A stretch of DNA of 56,242 nt from Sphingomonadales bacterium. Lineage in GTDB: Bacteria; Pseudomonadota; Alphaproteobacteria; Sphingomonadales; Sphingomonadaceae. A program made the position numbers and the translations under genes. The stretch spans positions 1 to 56,242 of the forward strand of contig JAGWUH010000023.1 of the NCBI GenBank assembly GCA_028868535.1. Direction: 5' to 3'. Below, one piece after another: positions 37,219 to 43,748 of the stretch; position 1 is the stretch's first letter; each line of letters starts with the position of its first letter. Below the pieces are notes generated by a model. It made no database searches, was not told the DNA's origin, and worked only from the letters and a program-made list of their open reading frames with translations.

Positions 37219-37663
37219 CCGGCCGAACTTCGCTGACTGGAAAGCCATCTGCGAGACCAAGTACCGCTACTGCCGCTGCCTCGATACCAAGGACTGGGCC
37301 GGCTACGCCGATTGCTTCACCGAGGACTTCACCCACATCCTCCCGCCGAACGACACCACCACCCATGGCCGCGACGTCGCCGTCGCCAACGTCCGCGCGA
37401 TGGTCGAGACCTCGATCACCAACCACCACGTCCACAACCCGGAAATCACCTTCGACGGCCCCGACGCCGCCGACGTGATCTGGGCCTTGCAGGATCGCAA
37501 CATCTGGGAGCCGGAACGCGCCCGGAAAATGGGCGTCGCCAGACAGCTCGGCTTCGGCCACTACCACGAACGCTACGTCCGCTGCCCCGACGGCCAATGG
37601 CGCATCCGCCAGCAGCGCCTCAGCTACGTCCACATGGACCTGGAACCGCCGACGGCGTCCTGA
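37199..37663 (+). CDS. SnoaL-like (NTF2-fold) protein
   Basis: A 154-residue protein of the SnoaL_4 type. It opens with the helical KYRYCRCLDTKDWAGYADCFTEDF and contains a ring-lining THGRDVAVANVRAMV segment and GFGHYHERYVRCPDGQWRIR. NTF2-fold proteins of this type include polyketide cyclases, dehydratases and aromatic-dioxygenase small-subunit relatives. No oxygenase is adjacent. The ATG at 37199 has a GGAGAGAG ribosome-binding site inside the end of the preceding phosphotransferase gene, so expression is probably coupled to it. Confidence 0.8.
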   Translation: MPTPVDDRPNFADWKAICETKYRYCRCLDTKDWAGYADCFTEDFTHILPPNDTTTHGRDVAVANVRAMVETSITNHHVHNPEITFDGPDAADVIWALQDRNIWEPERARKMGVARQLGFGHYHERYVRCPDGQWRIRQQRLSYVHMDLEPPTAS

Positions 37664-37694
37664 GCGGCGCGGGGCCGGTTCCCCGGCCCCCGCG

Positions 37695-39206
37695 TCACAG
37701 GCCGAGGTCGGGCAGGCCCCCCGGACCCGGACCCGCCCCCGGCCGCCGCGCCCGTTCATGGCGGTGCCGCCAGACCGCGTGTTCGTCGGCGGCGATCGTC
37801 ACGCCCTTGACGTGATGCACCTTCAGGCTCGCGGCATCGAGCCGCAGGGCCGGGTCGCGCGGATCGTCGTCATGGTCGGGCCGCTGCCCGGGCCACGCCG
37901 CCGGCCGGTCAAGGCCGAACGGCCAGGTCAGCTCCCCGACCGGATCGTCCTCGCCCCCGTCGGGCGCCGGCACCCGCTCGCTGACCCAATAGTTCACGCT
38001 CGGCCCGTCCTCGTCGTACTCGGTCGTCCGCGCCTCGATCTCGGTCCCCGGCGGGATGTCGGGCGCGGCCACGCGCGCCGCATGGTGGAACAGCACCACG
38101 TTGCGATGCTCGTCCTCGCTCTGCACCGAACGGTACAGCATCCCGTCGATGCCCGGATCGTCGCGCCGGGCGACGAAGTCGGCGATCACCTGCGTGATCA
38201 GGTACTCGGTCGGCTCGTCGTCGGGCATCACCGGCATCGTCATGCGCTCGCTCAGGCGGCCGAGGAACTGCGCCAGTTCGAGCTGGCGCAGGTATTCCGG
38301 GTCGAAGACGCTGCCGTCGACGAACACCGAGCGCAACGCCTCGATGTCGAGCAGCCGCACCGGCCGCACCAGCTCGAACCGCCCGACCACCACCCGGCTG
38401 CCGACCGGCGGGCGGATCTCCGCGAGCGCCGCGGCGGGATCGTCGGCGCCATAGAACACCGCGATGCCCGCCGCGTTCATCCGCCCCGCGCGCGCCAGCC
38501 GCGCCGGGGGCGGGCCCAGTTCGCGATCGGGCCGTTCGAGCGCCTTGACGATCTCCTCGTCGCGCCCGCTGTGGAACGCCCGCGCGCGATGAAAGCCGTC
38601 GAGCTCGCATCCCGGCCCGGCGGTGACGACCACCGGCCGTCCACCGCGCCCGACCAGCGCGTCGAGGTCCGCGAACAGGCGCGACAGCAGCGCGTCCGCC
38701 TCGCGATTGAAGAACCGCGTCCGCTGCCGCAGCGATTGCTCCATCCGGTCCCACGCGATCAGGTACGCCGCGTCGTCCGGCCCGGTTTCCTCGTACTGGC
38801 TGTCCGGGTCGAACGGCGGCTCGCCCCCTAGGTCCGCCGGGTCGAACGGGGCGTGGCGCTCGGTCAGGATGTCGAGCACGTCCTGCGCCAGCGCTTCGGA
38901 GATGTCCGCCGCCGCGGCAATCGCCAGCAGCACCGGCTCGCCCTCGCGCCACCACTCGTAGTCGAGTTCCTTGTCGCGCTGCAGGGCGGATTCGAAGAAG
39001 TCCGGCTCGTACGCGGTCTGCTCGAAATGGCGCTCGAACGCCCCCTCGACCGCGTCCGCCAGTTCGATCAGCGCGATCGTCGCCGCGTCCTCGCCGCCGC
39101 AATAGTCGCATTCCGCGACGAGGCCTTCCTTGGCCACCTGCCCGCGCAGGAAAGGCTCGCCGATGCAGTCGCTGCAAACCCGTGTGGCGCCGGTGTCCTC
39201 GCTCAT
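37695..39206 (-). CDS. RES-domain protein with zinc ribbon and HEPN/RES N-terminal domain
   Basis: A 503-residue protein. Residues 11-36 form a likely zinc ribbon (CxxC at 11/14 and 33/36). About 45-180 is a helical region resembling the HEPN/RES N-terminal domain. About 195-380 is a RES domain with its Arg (FHRARAF, 207/209), Glu263 (LAEIRPP) and Ser360 (YRSVQ), the three residues that name the family. RES proteins of Xre-RES toxin-antitoxin pairs deplete NAD+. No Xre-type antitoxin gene is present on either side. Function is inferred from the family. The C-terminal about 40 residues are Arg/Pro/Gly-rich. Confidence 0.8.
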   Translation of the reverse strand: MSEDTGATRVCSDCIGEPFLRGQVAKEGLVAECDYCGGEDAATIALIELADAVEGAFERHFEQTAYEPDFFESALQRDKELDYEWWREGEPVLLAIAAAADISEALAQDVLDILTERHAPFDPADLGGEPPFDPDSQYEETGPDDAAYLIAWDRMEQSLRQRTRFFNREADALLSRLFADLDALVGRGGRPVVVTAGPGCELDGFHRARAFHSGRDEEIVKALERPDRELGPPPARLARAGRMNAAGIAVFYGADDPAAALAEIRPPVGSRVVVGRFELVRPVRLLDIEALRSVFVDGSVFDPEYLRQLELAQFLGRLSERMTMPVMPDDEPTEYLITQVIADFVARRDDPGIDGMLYRSVQSEDEHRNVVLFHHAARVAAPDIPPGTEIEARTTEYDEDGPSVNYWVSERVPAPDGGEDDPVGELTWPFGLDRPAAWPGQRPDHDDDPRDPALRLDAASLKVHHVKGVTIAADEHAVWRHRHERARRPGAGPGPGGLPDLGL

Positions 39207-39320
39207 CGCGCCGGACTCGCCCGAATCCGGGCGCGAGTCAAGATTGTGACGTCAAATCAACCATATAACGGCGAAGTCGGGTCATCCCCGGCCCGCCCTG
39301 CGCGGTGCCCGGCGATGCGC

Positions 39321-39986
39321 CTACCGCCCGGCGCGGATCGCCGCGGCGCCGGCGAAAGGCGCCACCGCCAGCAGCACCAGGCTGACCGCCGCCGCCAGCG
39401 CCAGCCCGCTGCCGCCGCCGTCGATCCCGGCCTGCGCCACCGCGCCGGCGCCGAAGATCAGCAGCGGCACCGCCAGCGGGATCACCAGCAGCCCGCCCAG
39501 CGCCGCCCCCCCGCGCAGCCCGCAGGTGATCGCCGCCACCATCACCCCCAGCGCCGCCAGCCCCGGCGTCCCCGCCAGCAGCCCCCACTCGACCACGCGC
39601 AGCGTCGCCGCGTCGATCCCCAGCAGCGCCGATGCCGGCAGCGTCGCCAGCATCAGCCACGGCGCAAAGCTCAGCCAGTGCGCCAGCACCCGCACCGCCA
39701 GCACCGCCTCCTCGGAAACGCCCCTCAGCGCCAGCTGGTCGAACACCCCCAGCTCGAGATCGGGCTCGACCAGCCGGTCGAGCGGCAGGATCGCCGCCAG
39801 CAGCGCCGCCACCCAGATCACCCCGCCGCCGACCCGCGCCAGCAGCCGCGGGTCCGGCCCGATCGCGAACGGAAACAGCATCGCCACCGCCAGGAAGAAC
39901 AGGATCGGCAGCACCGGCCCGCCGCGCCGCCCCGAAAGCAGCAGCGCCAGGTCGCGGCGCAGCAGCAAGGCCAGCGTCGCGCTCAT
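39321..39986 (-). CDS. ccmB: Haem exporter membrane subunit CcmB
   Basis: A 221-residue protein with six hydrophobic segments. The N-terminus LLLRRDLALLLSGRRGG and LDRLVEPDLELGVFDQL are typical of CcmB. With CcmA it forms the ABC transporter of cytochrome c maturation system I, needed for release of haem-loaded CcmE. The ATG overlaps the ccmA TGA (ATGA). No ccmC, D, E, F, G or H follows, so the rest of the system must be elsewhere. Confidence 0.92.
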   Translation of the reverse strand: MSATLALLLRRDLALLLSGRRGGPVLPILFFLAVAMLFPFAIGPDPRLLARVGGGVIWVAALLAAILPLDRLVEPDLELGVFDQLALRGVSEEAVLAVRVLAHWLSFAPWLMLATLPASALLGIDAATLRVVEWGLLAGTPGLAALGVMVAAITCGLRGGAALGGLLVIPLAVPLLIFGAGAVAQAGIDGGGSGLALAAAVSLVLLAVAPFAGAAAIRAGR

Positions 39987-40594
39987 GCCGCGAACTCCGC
40001 CAGCTCCAGCCGGCCGATCGCCGGCACCGCGAACGGCTGGTGCGAGGCGACGACGCAGATGCCGCCCCCCGCGCAATGCTCGCCGACGATCCGCGCCACC
40101 AGTTCGGCGGCGGCGGCGTCGAGGCCGTTGAGCGGTTCGTCGAGCAGCCAGATCGGCGCCGCCTGGCCGATCAGCCGGGCCAGCGCCGCGCGCTTGCGCT
40201 GCCCGGTCGACAGGTAGCGGACCGGCACGTCGAGCAGCGGGTCGAGGCCCAGCATCCGGTGCACTTCGGCCATCGCGCGGTGCCCGTCGGCCGCCGCCCA
40301 GAACGCCAGCGCCTTGCCCAGCGGCAGCGCCGGCTCCAGCGCCGGCCGCTCGTCGAGCAGCCCCGCCGCGCCCTCGCGCCGCACCGCGCCGGCATAAGGC
40401 CGCGCCAGCCCGGCCAGCAGGCGGATCAGGCTCGACTTGCCGATGCCGTTGGCGCCGACGACGTGCAGCGCCGCACCCGGCCCCAGTTCGAGCGACAGTC
40501 CGGCGAACAGCACGCGGTCGCCGCGGCGGCAGGCAAGGCCGCGGGCCGACAGCCCGACGCTGGCTCGATCCGAAGTGCCGCTGCCCCCTTGCAT
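39983..40594 (-). CDS. ccmA: Haem exporter ATPase CcmA
   Basis: A 203-residue ABC ATPase from the ATG at 40594 (MQGGSGTSDRASVGLSARG). Walker A GANGIGKSS, ABC signature LSTGQRKR and Walker B IWLLDEP are all intact, followed by the switch His in VVASHQP. It energises the CcmABCD complex. It is coupled to ccmB by a 4-bp overlap. The start is 46 bp from the divergent pterin-dehydratase gene; longer N-termini in this frame have no ABC similarity. Confidence 0.92.
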   Translation of the reverse strand: MQGGSGTSDRASVGLSARGLACRRGDRVLFAGLSLELGPGAALHVVGANGIGKSSLIRLLAGLARPYAGAVRREGAAGLLDERPALEPALPLGKALAFWAAADGHRAMAEVHRMLGLDPLLDVPVRYLSTGQRKRAALARLIGQAAPIWLLDEPLNGLDAAAAELVARIVGEHCAGGGICVVASHQPFAVPAIGRLELAEFAA

Positions 40595-40639
40595 GGCCGG
40601 GGGCGATAGGGGAAACCGCCAATCCTGCCAAGGAGCGCG

Positions 40640-40948
40640 ATGATGGCGATAGCCCGGTTGAACGAAGCGGAGGTGGCGGCGGCGCTGGCCGGGCTCCCCG
40701 GATGGAGCTTGCGCGCCGACGGCCTGGCGATCGTCCGCACTTTCCGCTTCGCCGATTTCGGGGAGGCCTTCGGCTTCATGACCCGCGTCGCGCTCGCAGC
40801 CGAAAAGGCCGATCACCACCCGGAATGGTCGAACGTCTGGAATCGCGTCGAGATCACGCTGACGACCCACGATTGCGGCGGCCTCAGCGCGCGGGACGTG
40901 GCGCTGGCGGGGGCGATCGACAGGTTCTGTGCCGCCACCCCGGGCTGA
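40640..40948 (+). CDS. phhB: Pterin-4a-carbinolamine dehydratase
   Basis: A 102-residue PCD/DCoH protein. GWSL near the N-terminus and the active-site block [25 protein letters not shown], here covering about 56-80, are characteristic. It dehydrates 4a-hydroxytetrahydropterin formed by aromatic amino-acid hydroxylases. AAGGAG (about 40628) supports the ATG at 40640, and a second ATG follows directly at 40643. No phenylalanine hydroxylase is next to it. Confidence 0.93.
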   Translation: MMAIARLNEAEVAAALAGLPGWSLRADGLAIVRTFRFADFGEAFGFMTRVALAAEKADHHPEWSNVWNRVEITLTTHDCGGLSARDVALAGAIDRFCAATPG

Positions 40949-41355
40949 CCCGCCCGCCCCGGCCGGAGTGGGGCAGGGGGCACGACACGGCGTCCGGCGC
41001 ATGGCGGGGCTTGCAGCGGGAACCAGCTGGCGGGAAATGGACCCCGACCCGCCGGACCAGCCTCCCGATCGCGCCCTGTCGTCGCCGCGCAGGCGGGTAC
41101 CCATCCGACCGGGCAACCGAAGACATCCCGGTTCAGCGCGCGCGGCCCGCATCCGGGTACCGTCTCGCCAAGCCACCGGGATGGTCCTGCCGTGGCCGGG
41201 GGTGGTCGGCGGGTGAGGGCGGGGCCGGGGCAACGGCGGGCGTCGCGGTCGGGCCTTGGGGGCGAAGCTGCCGTTGCATGCGGTCTCAGCGAACGGCAGT
41301 TCGCGCCCAGTTGCGGACACTCGAGGTCATACGCAATCTGGCAGGGAATTAGCAC
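40949..41355. other. Gene-free interval with degenerate repeat
   Basis: No ORF here looks coding. Near 41091-41120 the motif CGCAGGCGGGTACCCATC resembles degenerate intergenic palindromic repeats common in sphingomonads (recognition from memory). The rest is GC-rich sequence without clear structure. Confidence 0.5.
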
Positions 41356-41616
41356 ATGCCCGCATGGCTCGCCCTTCTAATTGTGGCTGTAAGCTCGACC
41401 TTCACCGTTCTCTCTTTTCGAGCGAACCGTGAAGCGGCGCGGACCGGTCGGCTCCGATTTTTGTTCTGGCATATACCGGGTTGGGGTGAGCGAGATCGCA
41501 ATCCGACCTTCTTCAAGTTCGCGCAGGCACAGAACCATTACCGCACGATCTTTTTAGGGCTGATTACCATCATAGCTGGGGCGTTTTTCCTCGAAGCTGT
41601 TGGACTGATTTACTGA
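41356..41616 (+). CDS. Small two-helix membrane protein, hypothetical
   Basis: An 86-residue protein, not recognised. A hydrophobic segment at about 3-20 and a second at about 65-85 (FLGLITIIAGAFFLEAV) flank a basic and aromatic middle (FLFWHIPGWGERDRN). Both hydrophobic segments are long enough to span the membrane, with the middle on one side. Codon use is noticeably less GC-rich than its neighbours, which suggests a recent arrival. It lies at the edge of the gene-poor 41-43 kb segment. Confidence 0.6.
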   Translation: MPAWLALLIVAVSSTFTVLSFRANREAARTGRLRFLFWHIPGWGERDRNPTFFKFAQAQNHYRTIFLGLITIIAGAFFLEAVGLIY

Positions 41617-41799
41617 TCGTCCCCACGTCCGCTTTCCACCCAAGATAAACGCTGCGGCCGAAGCGGACGGAGCCGTAATTCGGTCGATGTCGGCTTTTCT
41701 TCTGCTCCTGCGTAAACAAATGCGTAAGGCGGTGCGACGGGCGTTCTTCCGTTCCACCGCCCACGCCTGTCTCGCGTCACACCCACGCTCCACAAGGAG

Positions 41800-41868
41800 T
41801 TGCCGCTGGTCGCGGCAACGTTGAACTCACGGAGTCTGACGTGGCAAATATCGACAAGCGATATTTGC
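41800..41868. repeat. Two-hairpin intergenic repeat, copy A
   Basis: Hairpin I is TTGCCGC-TGGTC-GCGGCAA (41800-41818). A linker containing ACGGAGTCTG follows. Hairpin II is GCAAATATCG-ACAAG-CGATATTTGC (41844-41868). The same arrangement recurs at 42503-42571 and in part at 43690-43738. Confidence 0.75.
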
Positions 41869-41915
41869 AGTGCCCGGGCCATCCAGTGGCTGTCGGCGCC
41901 GGTGGTTGATTTTGC

Positions 41916-41944
41916 TTGACAAATTGTTCCGGATAGGTTAGCAG
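41916..41944 (+). promoter_or_regulatory. Predicted promoter of the 42-kb structured RNA
   Basis: A perfect -35 TTGACA (41916-41921) is followed, 16-17 bp later, by TTAGCA/TAGCAG as a weak -10 (41938-41944). No protein-coding gene begins downstream on this strand, which supports a non-coding transcript. Confidence 0.45.
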
Positions 41945-42162
41945 CCCCGGGCCTGCCACGGTCATGGCCATGATCGGAGGCAGAAGTTCAGGTCGGCGTT
42001 GTGGTGCCGCGGTGCGACAGTCCAAAGTCGTGGCCACGCGAACAGCGTCCCTTGGGATCGAAGCCTGCCCCCGGCCCTGACACCGCCGGGACGCAGTACC
42101 GGGAAGCATTTCCCGGGGCCCTCCGGCAGGGGACCGTCCGGTCTCGTTCGGCAGGGCCGGGG
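41945..42162 (+). ncRNA. Candidate structured non-coding RNA
   Basis: The ends pair: CCCCGGGCCTGCC (41945-41957) with GGCAGGGCCGGGG (42150-42162) gives 12 of 13 pairs. Inside these, ACGGTC pairs with GACCGT and CGGAGG with CCTCCG, so the whole region closes as a long irregular rod. Inner hairpins include GCGTCCC/GGGACGC and CCGGGAA/TTCCCGG. A TTGACA promoter lies directly upstream and no ORF on the plus strand looks coding. 6S RNA has a similar overall shape, but at about 218 nt this is longer than I would expect for 6S, and no specific motif confirms it. Identity is open. Confidence 0.45.
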
Positions 42163-42248
42163 ACGGCGCTCGCAACGCGAGCCCGCCGCCGCTCCGCTTC
42201 GCTGGGTCGAGAGGCCCCTTGACCGTTGGGTCGAGCTGGTTGTGATGC

Positions 42249-42365
42249 GTGAACACTAGCCAGCCGGTCGCGAAGAAGCAGTTCCAGCTGTCCCGCACCA
42301 ACGTGCGGATGGATCGGTCCCTCAAACCCCCATCCGCCAGGCAGGACGCCCCAACGCCGGCCTGA
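42249..42365 (+). CDS. Possible small protein (38 residues), weak
   Basis: A GTG start at 42249 opens a 38-codon frame ending at TGA 42363-42365. The product is basic (VAKKQFQLSRTNVRMDRSLK) with a Pro-rich end, and its third codon positions are mostly G or C as in real genes here. No convincing Shine-Dalgarno is visible. It may be chance. Confidence 0.2.
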   Translation: MNTSQPVAKKQFQLSRTNVRMDRSLKPPSARQDAPTPA

Positions 42366-42502
42366 AGTACTTCAGACCCTCGCGTTATTCCCCGGCGTTA
42401 CGTCGCATTCGCCAGCGGCAGCACACCTGTGTCTCCGCTCCGCGCGCGGAGGGGCTGGCGCGCCTCGCGTGCCGTATCGCTACAGGCACGCTCCACACGG
42501 AA

Positions 42503-42571
42503 TTGCCGCTGGTCGCGGCAATCGGAACTTACGGAGTCTGGCAGTGGTCAAAATCGGCGAGCAATTTTGAC
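42503..42571. repeat. Two-hairpin intergenic repeat, copy B
   Basis: Hairpin I (42503-42521) is identical to that of copy A, including the TGGTC loop. The linker has ACGGAGTCTGGCAGTGG. Hairpin II has stem GTCAAAAT/ATTTTGAC (42547-42571). It overlaps the last 14 codons of the 74-residue gene on the minus strand. Confidence 0.75.
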
Positions 42572-42753
42572 GCGCGGCTCTCGGCCTCGCGCTTCAGCCG
42601 CGCCGTCTCGGTCTGGCGGGCGGCCAGCGCCAGCGATTCCCACGCGGCGCCGGCGCGGCGGAATTTCTCGCGCAGCATCGGCAGCTCCGCCGCCGCCTCG
42701 GCCGCCGCGCATGCCTCGACCTGGTTCTCATAGAACATGGCAGTCACAGACAT
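42529..42753 (-). CDS. Small hypothetical protein (74 residues)
   Basis: Not recognised. The ATG at 42753 has a good CGAGGAG ribosome-binding site. The product is almost entirely helical and rich in Ala, Glu and Arg (EACAAAEAAAELPMLREKFRRAG, ETARLKREAESRASKLL), so a short coiled coil is likely. It follows the 51-residue gene by 43 bp on the same strand and may form an operon with csp-infA. Its C-terminal ADFDHCQTP is encoded inside repeat copy B. Confidence 0.65.
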   Translation of the reverse strand: MSVTAMFYENQVEACAAAEAAAELPMLREKFRRAGAAWESLALAARQTETARLKREAESRASKLLADFDHCQTP

Positions 42754-42796
42754 CGCGCGGCTCCTCGGTCAGAAATGAAACGGCGTCGTGCGGGCC

Positions 42797-42952
42797 TCAG
42801 CCCAGCACGCCCAGCACTTCGCGCCGCAATTCCTCGCGGCTCAGCACGGCGCTCGCCGCATGCGGCATCCCTGCCGCGGAAAACCCGGCTTCGTGCCGGG
42901 GATGAACGATCGATTGAACGAATTGAACGATGGTATCAAAAATAACGTGCAT
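42797..42952 (-). CDS. Small hypothetical protein (51 residues)
   Basis: Not recognised. The frame runs from ATG 42952 (preceded by CAGGGAAATC) to TGA 42797. The N-terminal MHVIFDTIVQFVQSIVHP is amphipathic to hydrophobic. The C-terminal half has a charged helix (SREELRREVLGVLG). It lies 42 bp downstream of infA on the same strand, with no terminator visible between them. The pattern of one hydrophobic and one charged helix fits a small regulatory or membrane-associated peptide, but no role can be assigned. Confidence 0.55.
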   Translation of the reverse strand: MHVIFDTIVQFVQSIVHPRHEAGFSAAGMPHAASAVLSREELRREVLGVLG

Positions 42953-42994
42953 GATTTCCCTGGCGCACTCCGGCGCCCATCTTGGTTGGTTGCG

Positions 42995-43249
42995 CTAGCG
43001 TCGCCGGAACGGCCCGCCCGGCCCGCCGGGACCGCGCTCGCGAAACACGATGCGGCCCTTGCTCAGGTCGTACGGGGTCATTTCCACGCGCACCCGGTCG
43101 CCCACCACCGATCGGATGCGAAACTTGCGCATCTTGCCGGCGGTATAGGCGATGATCCGGTGCTCGTTCTCCAGCATGACGCCGAAGCGCCCGTCGGGCA
43201 GGATCTCGTCGATCTGCCCGTCGAGCGTCATCAGCTCCTCTTTCGCCAC
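42995..43249 (-). CDS. infA: Translation initiation factor IF-1 with C-terminal extension
   Basis: An 84-residue IF-1 (OB fold) starting at GTG. The core [22 protein letters not shown] and [13 protein letters not shown] aligns well with canonical IF-1, which is about 72 residues long. The extra tail is Gly/Pro/Arg-rich ([12 protein letters not shown]). IF-1 binds the ribosomal A site during initiation. The gene starts 2 bp after the csp stop, so the two OB-fold proteins are co-translated. Whether this is the only infA of the genome cannot be told here; divergence and context suggest a paralogue. Confidence 0.85.
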   Translation of the reverse strand: MAKEELMTLDGQIDEILPDGRFGVMLENEHRIIAYTAGKMRKFRIRSVVGDRVRVEMTPYDLSKGRIVFRERGPGGPGGPFRRR

Positions 43250-43251
43250 GC

Positions 43252-43458
43252 TCAGGCGGCTTCGAGGTTCACGGCCGAAGTCTTGCCCCGGCGGTCCTGC
43301 TCCAGCTCGTAACGCACGCGCTGATCCTTCAGCAGCGTCGTCATGCCCGAGCGCTCGACCGCGCTGATGTGGACGAAGCTGTCGCCGCCGCCCTCATCGG
43401 GAGAAATAAAACCATAGCCCTTGTCGGTATTGAAGAACTTCACGGTGCCTACAGGCAT
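43252..43458 (-). CDS. Cold-shock protein (CspA family)
   Basis: A 68-residue cold-shock domain protein. RNP1 is KGYGFISP and RNP2 is [19 protein letters not shown] is the typical start, and the ATG at 43458 has an AAAGGAAA ribosome-binding site. It binds single-stranded RNA and acts as a chaperone for mRNA. It heads an operon with infA. The about 120-nt leader contains a terminator-like hairpin and a stretch complementary to the ribosome-binding site. Confidence 0.95.
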   Translation of the reverse strand: MPVGTVKFFNTDKGYGFISPDEGGGDSFVHISAVERSGMTTLLKDQRVRYELEQDRRGKTSAVNLEAA

Positions 43459-43463
43459 GATAT

Positions 43464-43532
43464 TTCCTTTCGCATAAGCACGAAAAACCCACCTGCAGAA
43501 CTGCAGGCGGAGCTGGTAGCGTGTGAAAGGAA
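43464..43532 (-). promoter_or_regulatory. Regulatory leader of csp: SD-sequestering helix and attenuator-like hairpin
   Basis: In the minus-strand leader TTCCTTTC (43525-43532) is a perfect 8-nt complement of GAAAGGAA (43464-43471), the csp ribosome-binding site. Between them lies a 10-bp stem (43489-43510; CCTGCAG/CTGCAGG core) followed by TGGG and five U (43483-43487), which looks like an intrinsic terminator. Together these could let temperature or RNA binding control csp-infA expression. Confidence 0.55.
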
Positions 43533-43584
43533 GGATCAGCCTGTTTCGGCATCAAATTCCGTCGCATGCGACGATAGCCACTTT

Positions 43585-43613
43585 TAAATAGGCAACTTCA
43601 TCCGAATTGTCAA
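43585..43613 (-). promoter_or_regulatory. Promoter of csp-infA
   Basis: On the minus strand the consensus TTGACA (43608-43613), a 17-bp spacer and TATTTA (43585-43590) predict a start near 43578. The resulting leader is about 120 nt. Confidence 0.8.
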
Positions 43614-43689
43614 GTTTACACGCCGCCCGCGCACGAGGAGGGGGCAGCCCGCAGGGCTGACGAAGGTGCGGGCGCGGCCTCACGCACCG

Positions 43690-43738
43690 TATCGGAACCG
43701 ACGGAGCCCGGCAGTGGCCGCGATCGACAAGCGATCGC
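43690..43738. repeat. Two-hairpin intergenic repeat, copy C (partial)
   Basis: ATCGGAAC, a linker with ACGGAGCCCGGCAGTGG, and hairpin II GCGATCG-ACAAG-CGATCGC (43720-43738) match copies A and B. Hairpin I is deleted: the flanking CCTCACGCACCGTATCGG corresponds to CCTCGCGTGCCGTATCGC before copy B. It begins 11 bp after the dxs stop codon. Confidence 0.7.
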
Positions 43739-43748
43739 TCCGGGGGCC

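Noticed and set aside
39983..41320. N-terminal extension of CcmA to more than 400 residues
   Set aside because: The added part reads through the pterin-dehydratase gene on the other strand and repeat-like sequence. ABC similarity begins just after the ATG at 40594.
41945..42162. Naming the structured region as 6S RNA, RNase P RNA or tmRNA
   Set aside because: The closed rod shape recalls 6S, but no diagnostic motif was seen and the length is high. RNase P boxes and a tmRNA tag sequence are absent. The name is left open.
41777..42325. 182-codon minus-strand frame opposite the candidate structured RNA
   Set aside because: No ribosome-binding site, no recognisable domain and unlikely composition. 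Strong nested pairing and a plus-strand TTGACA box fit a non-coding region better.
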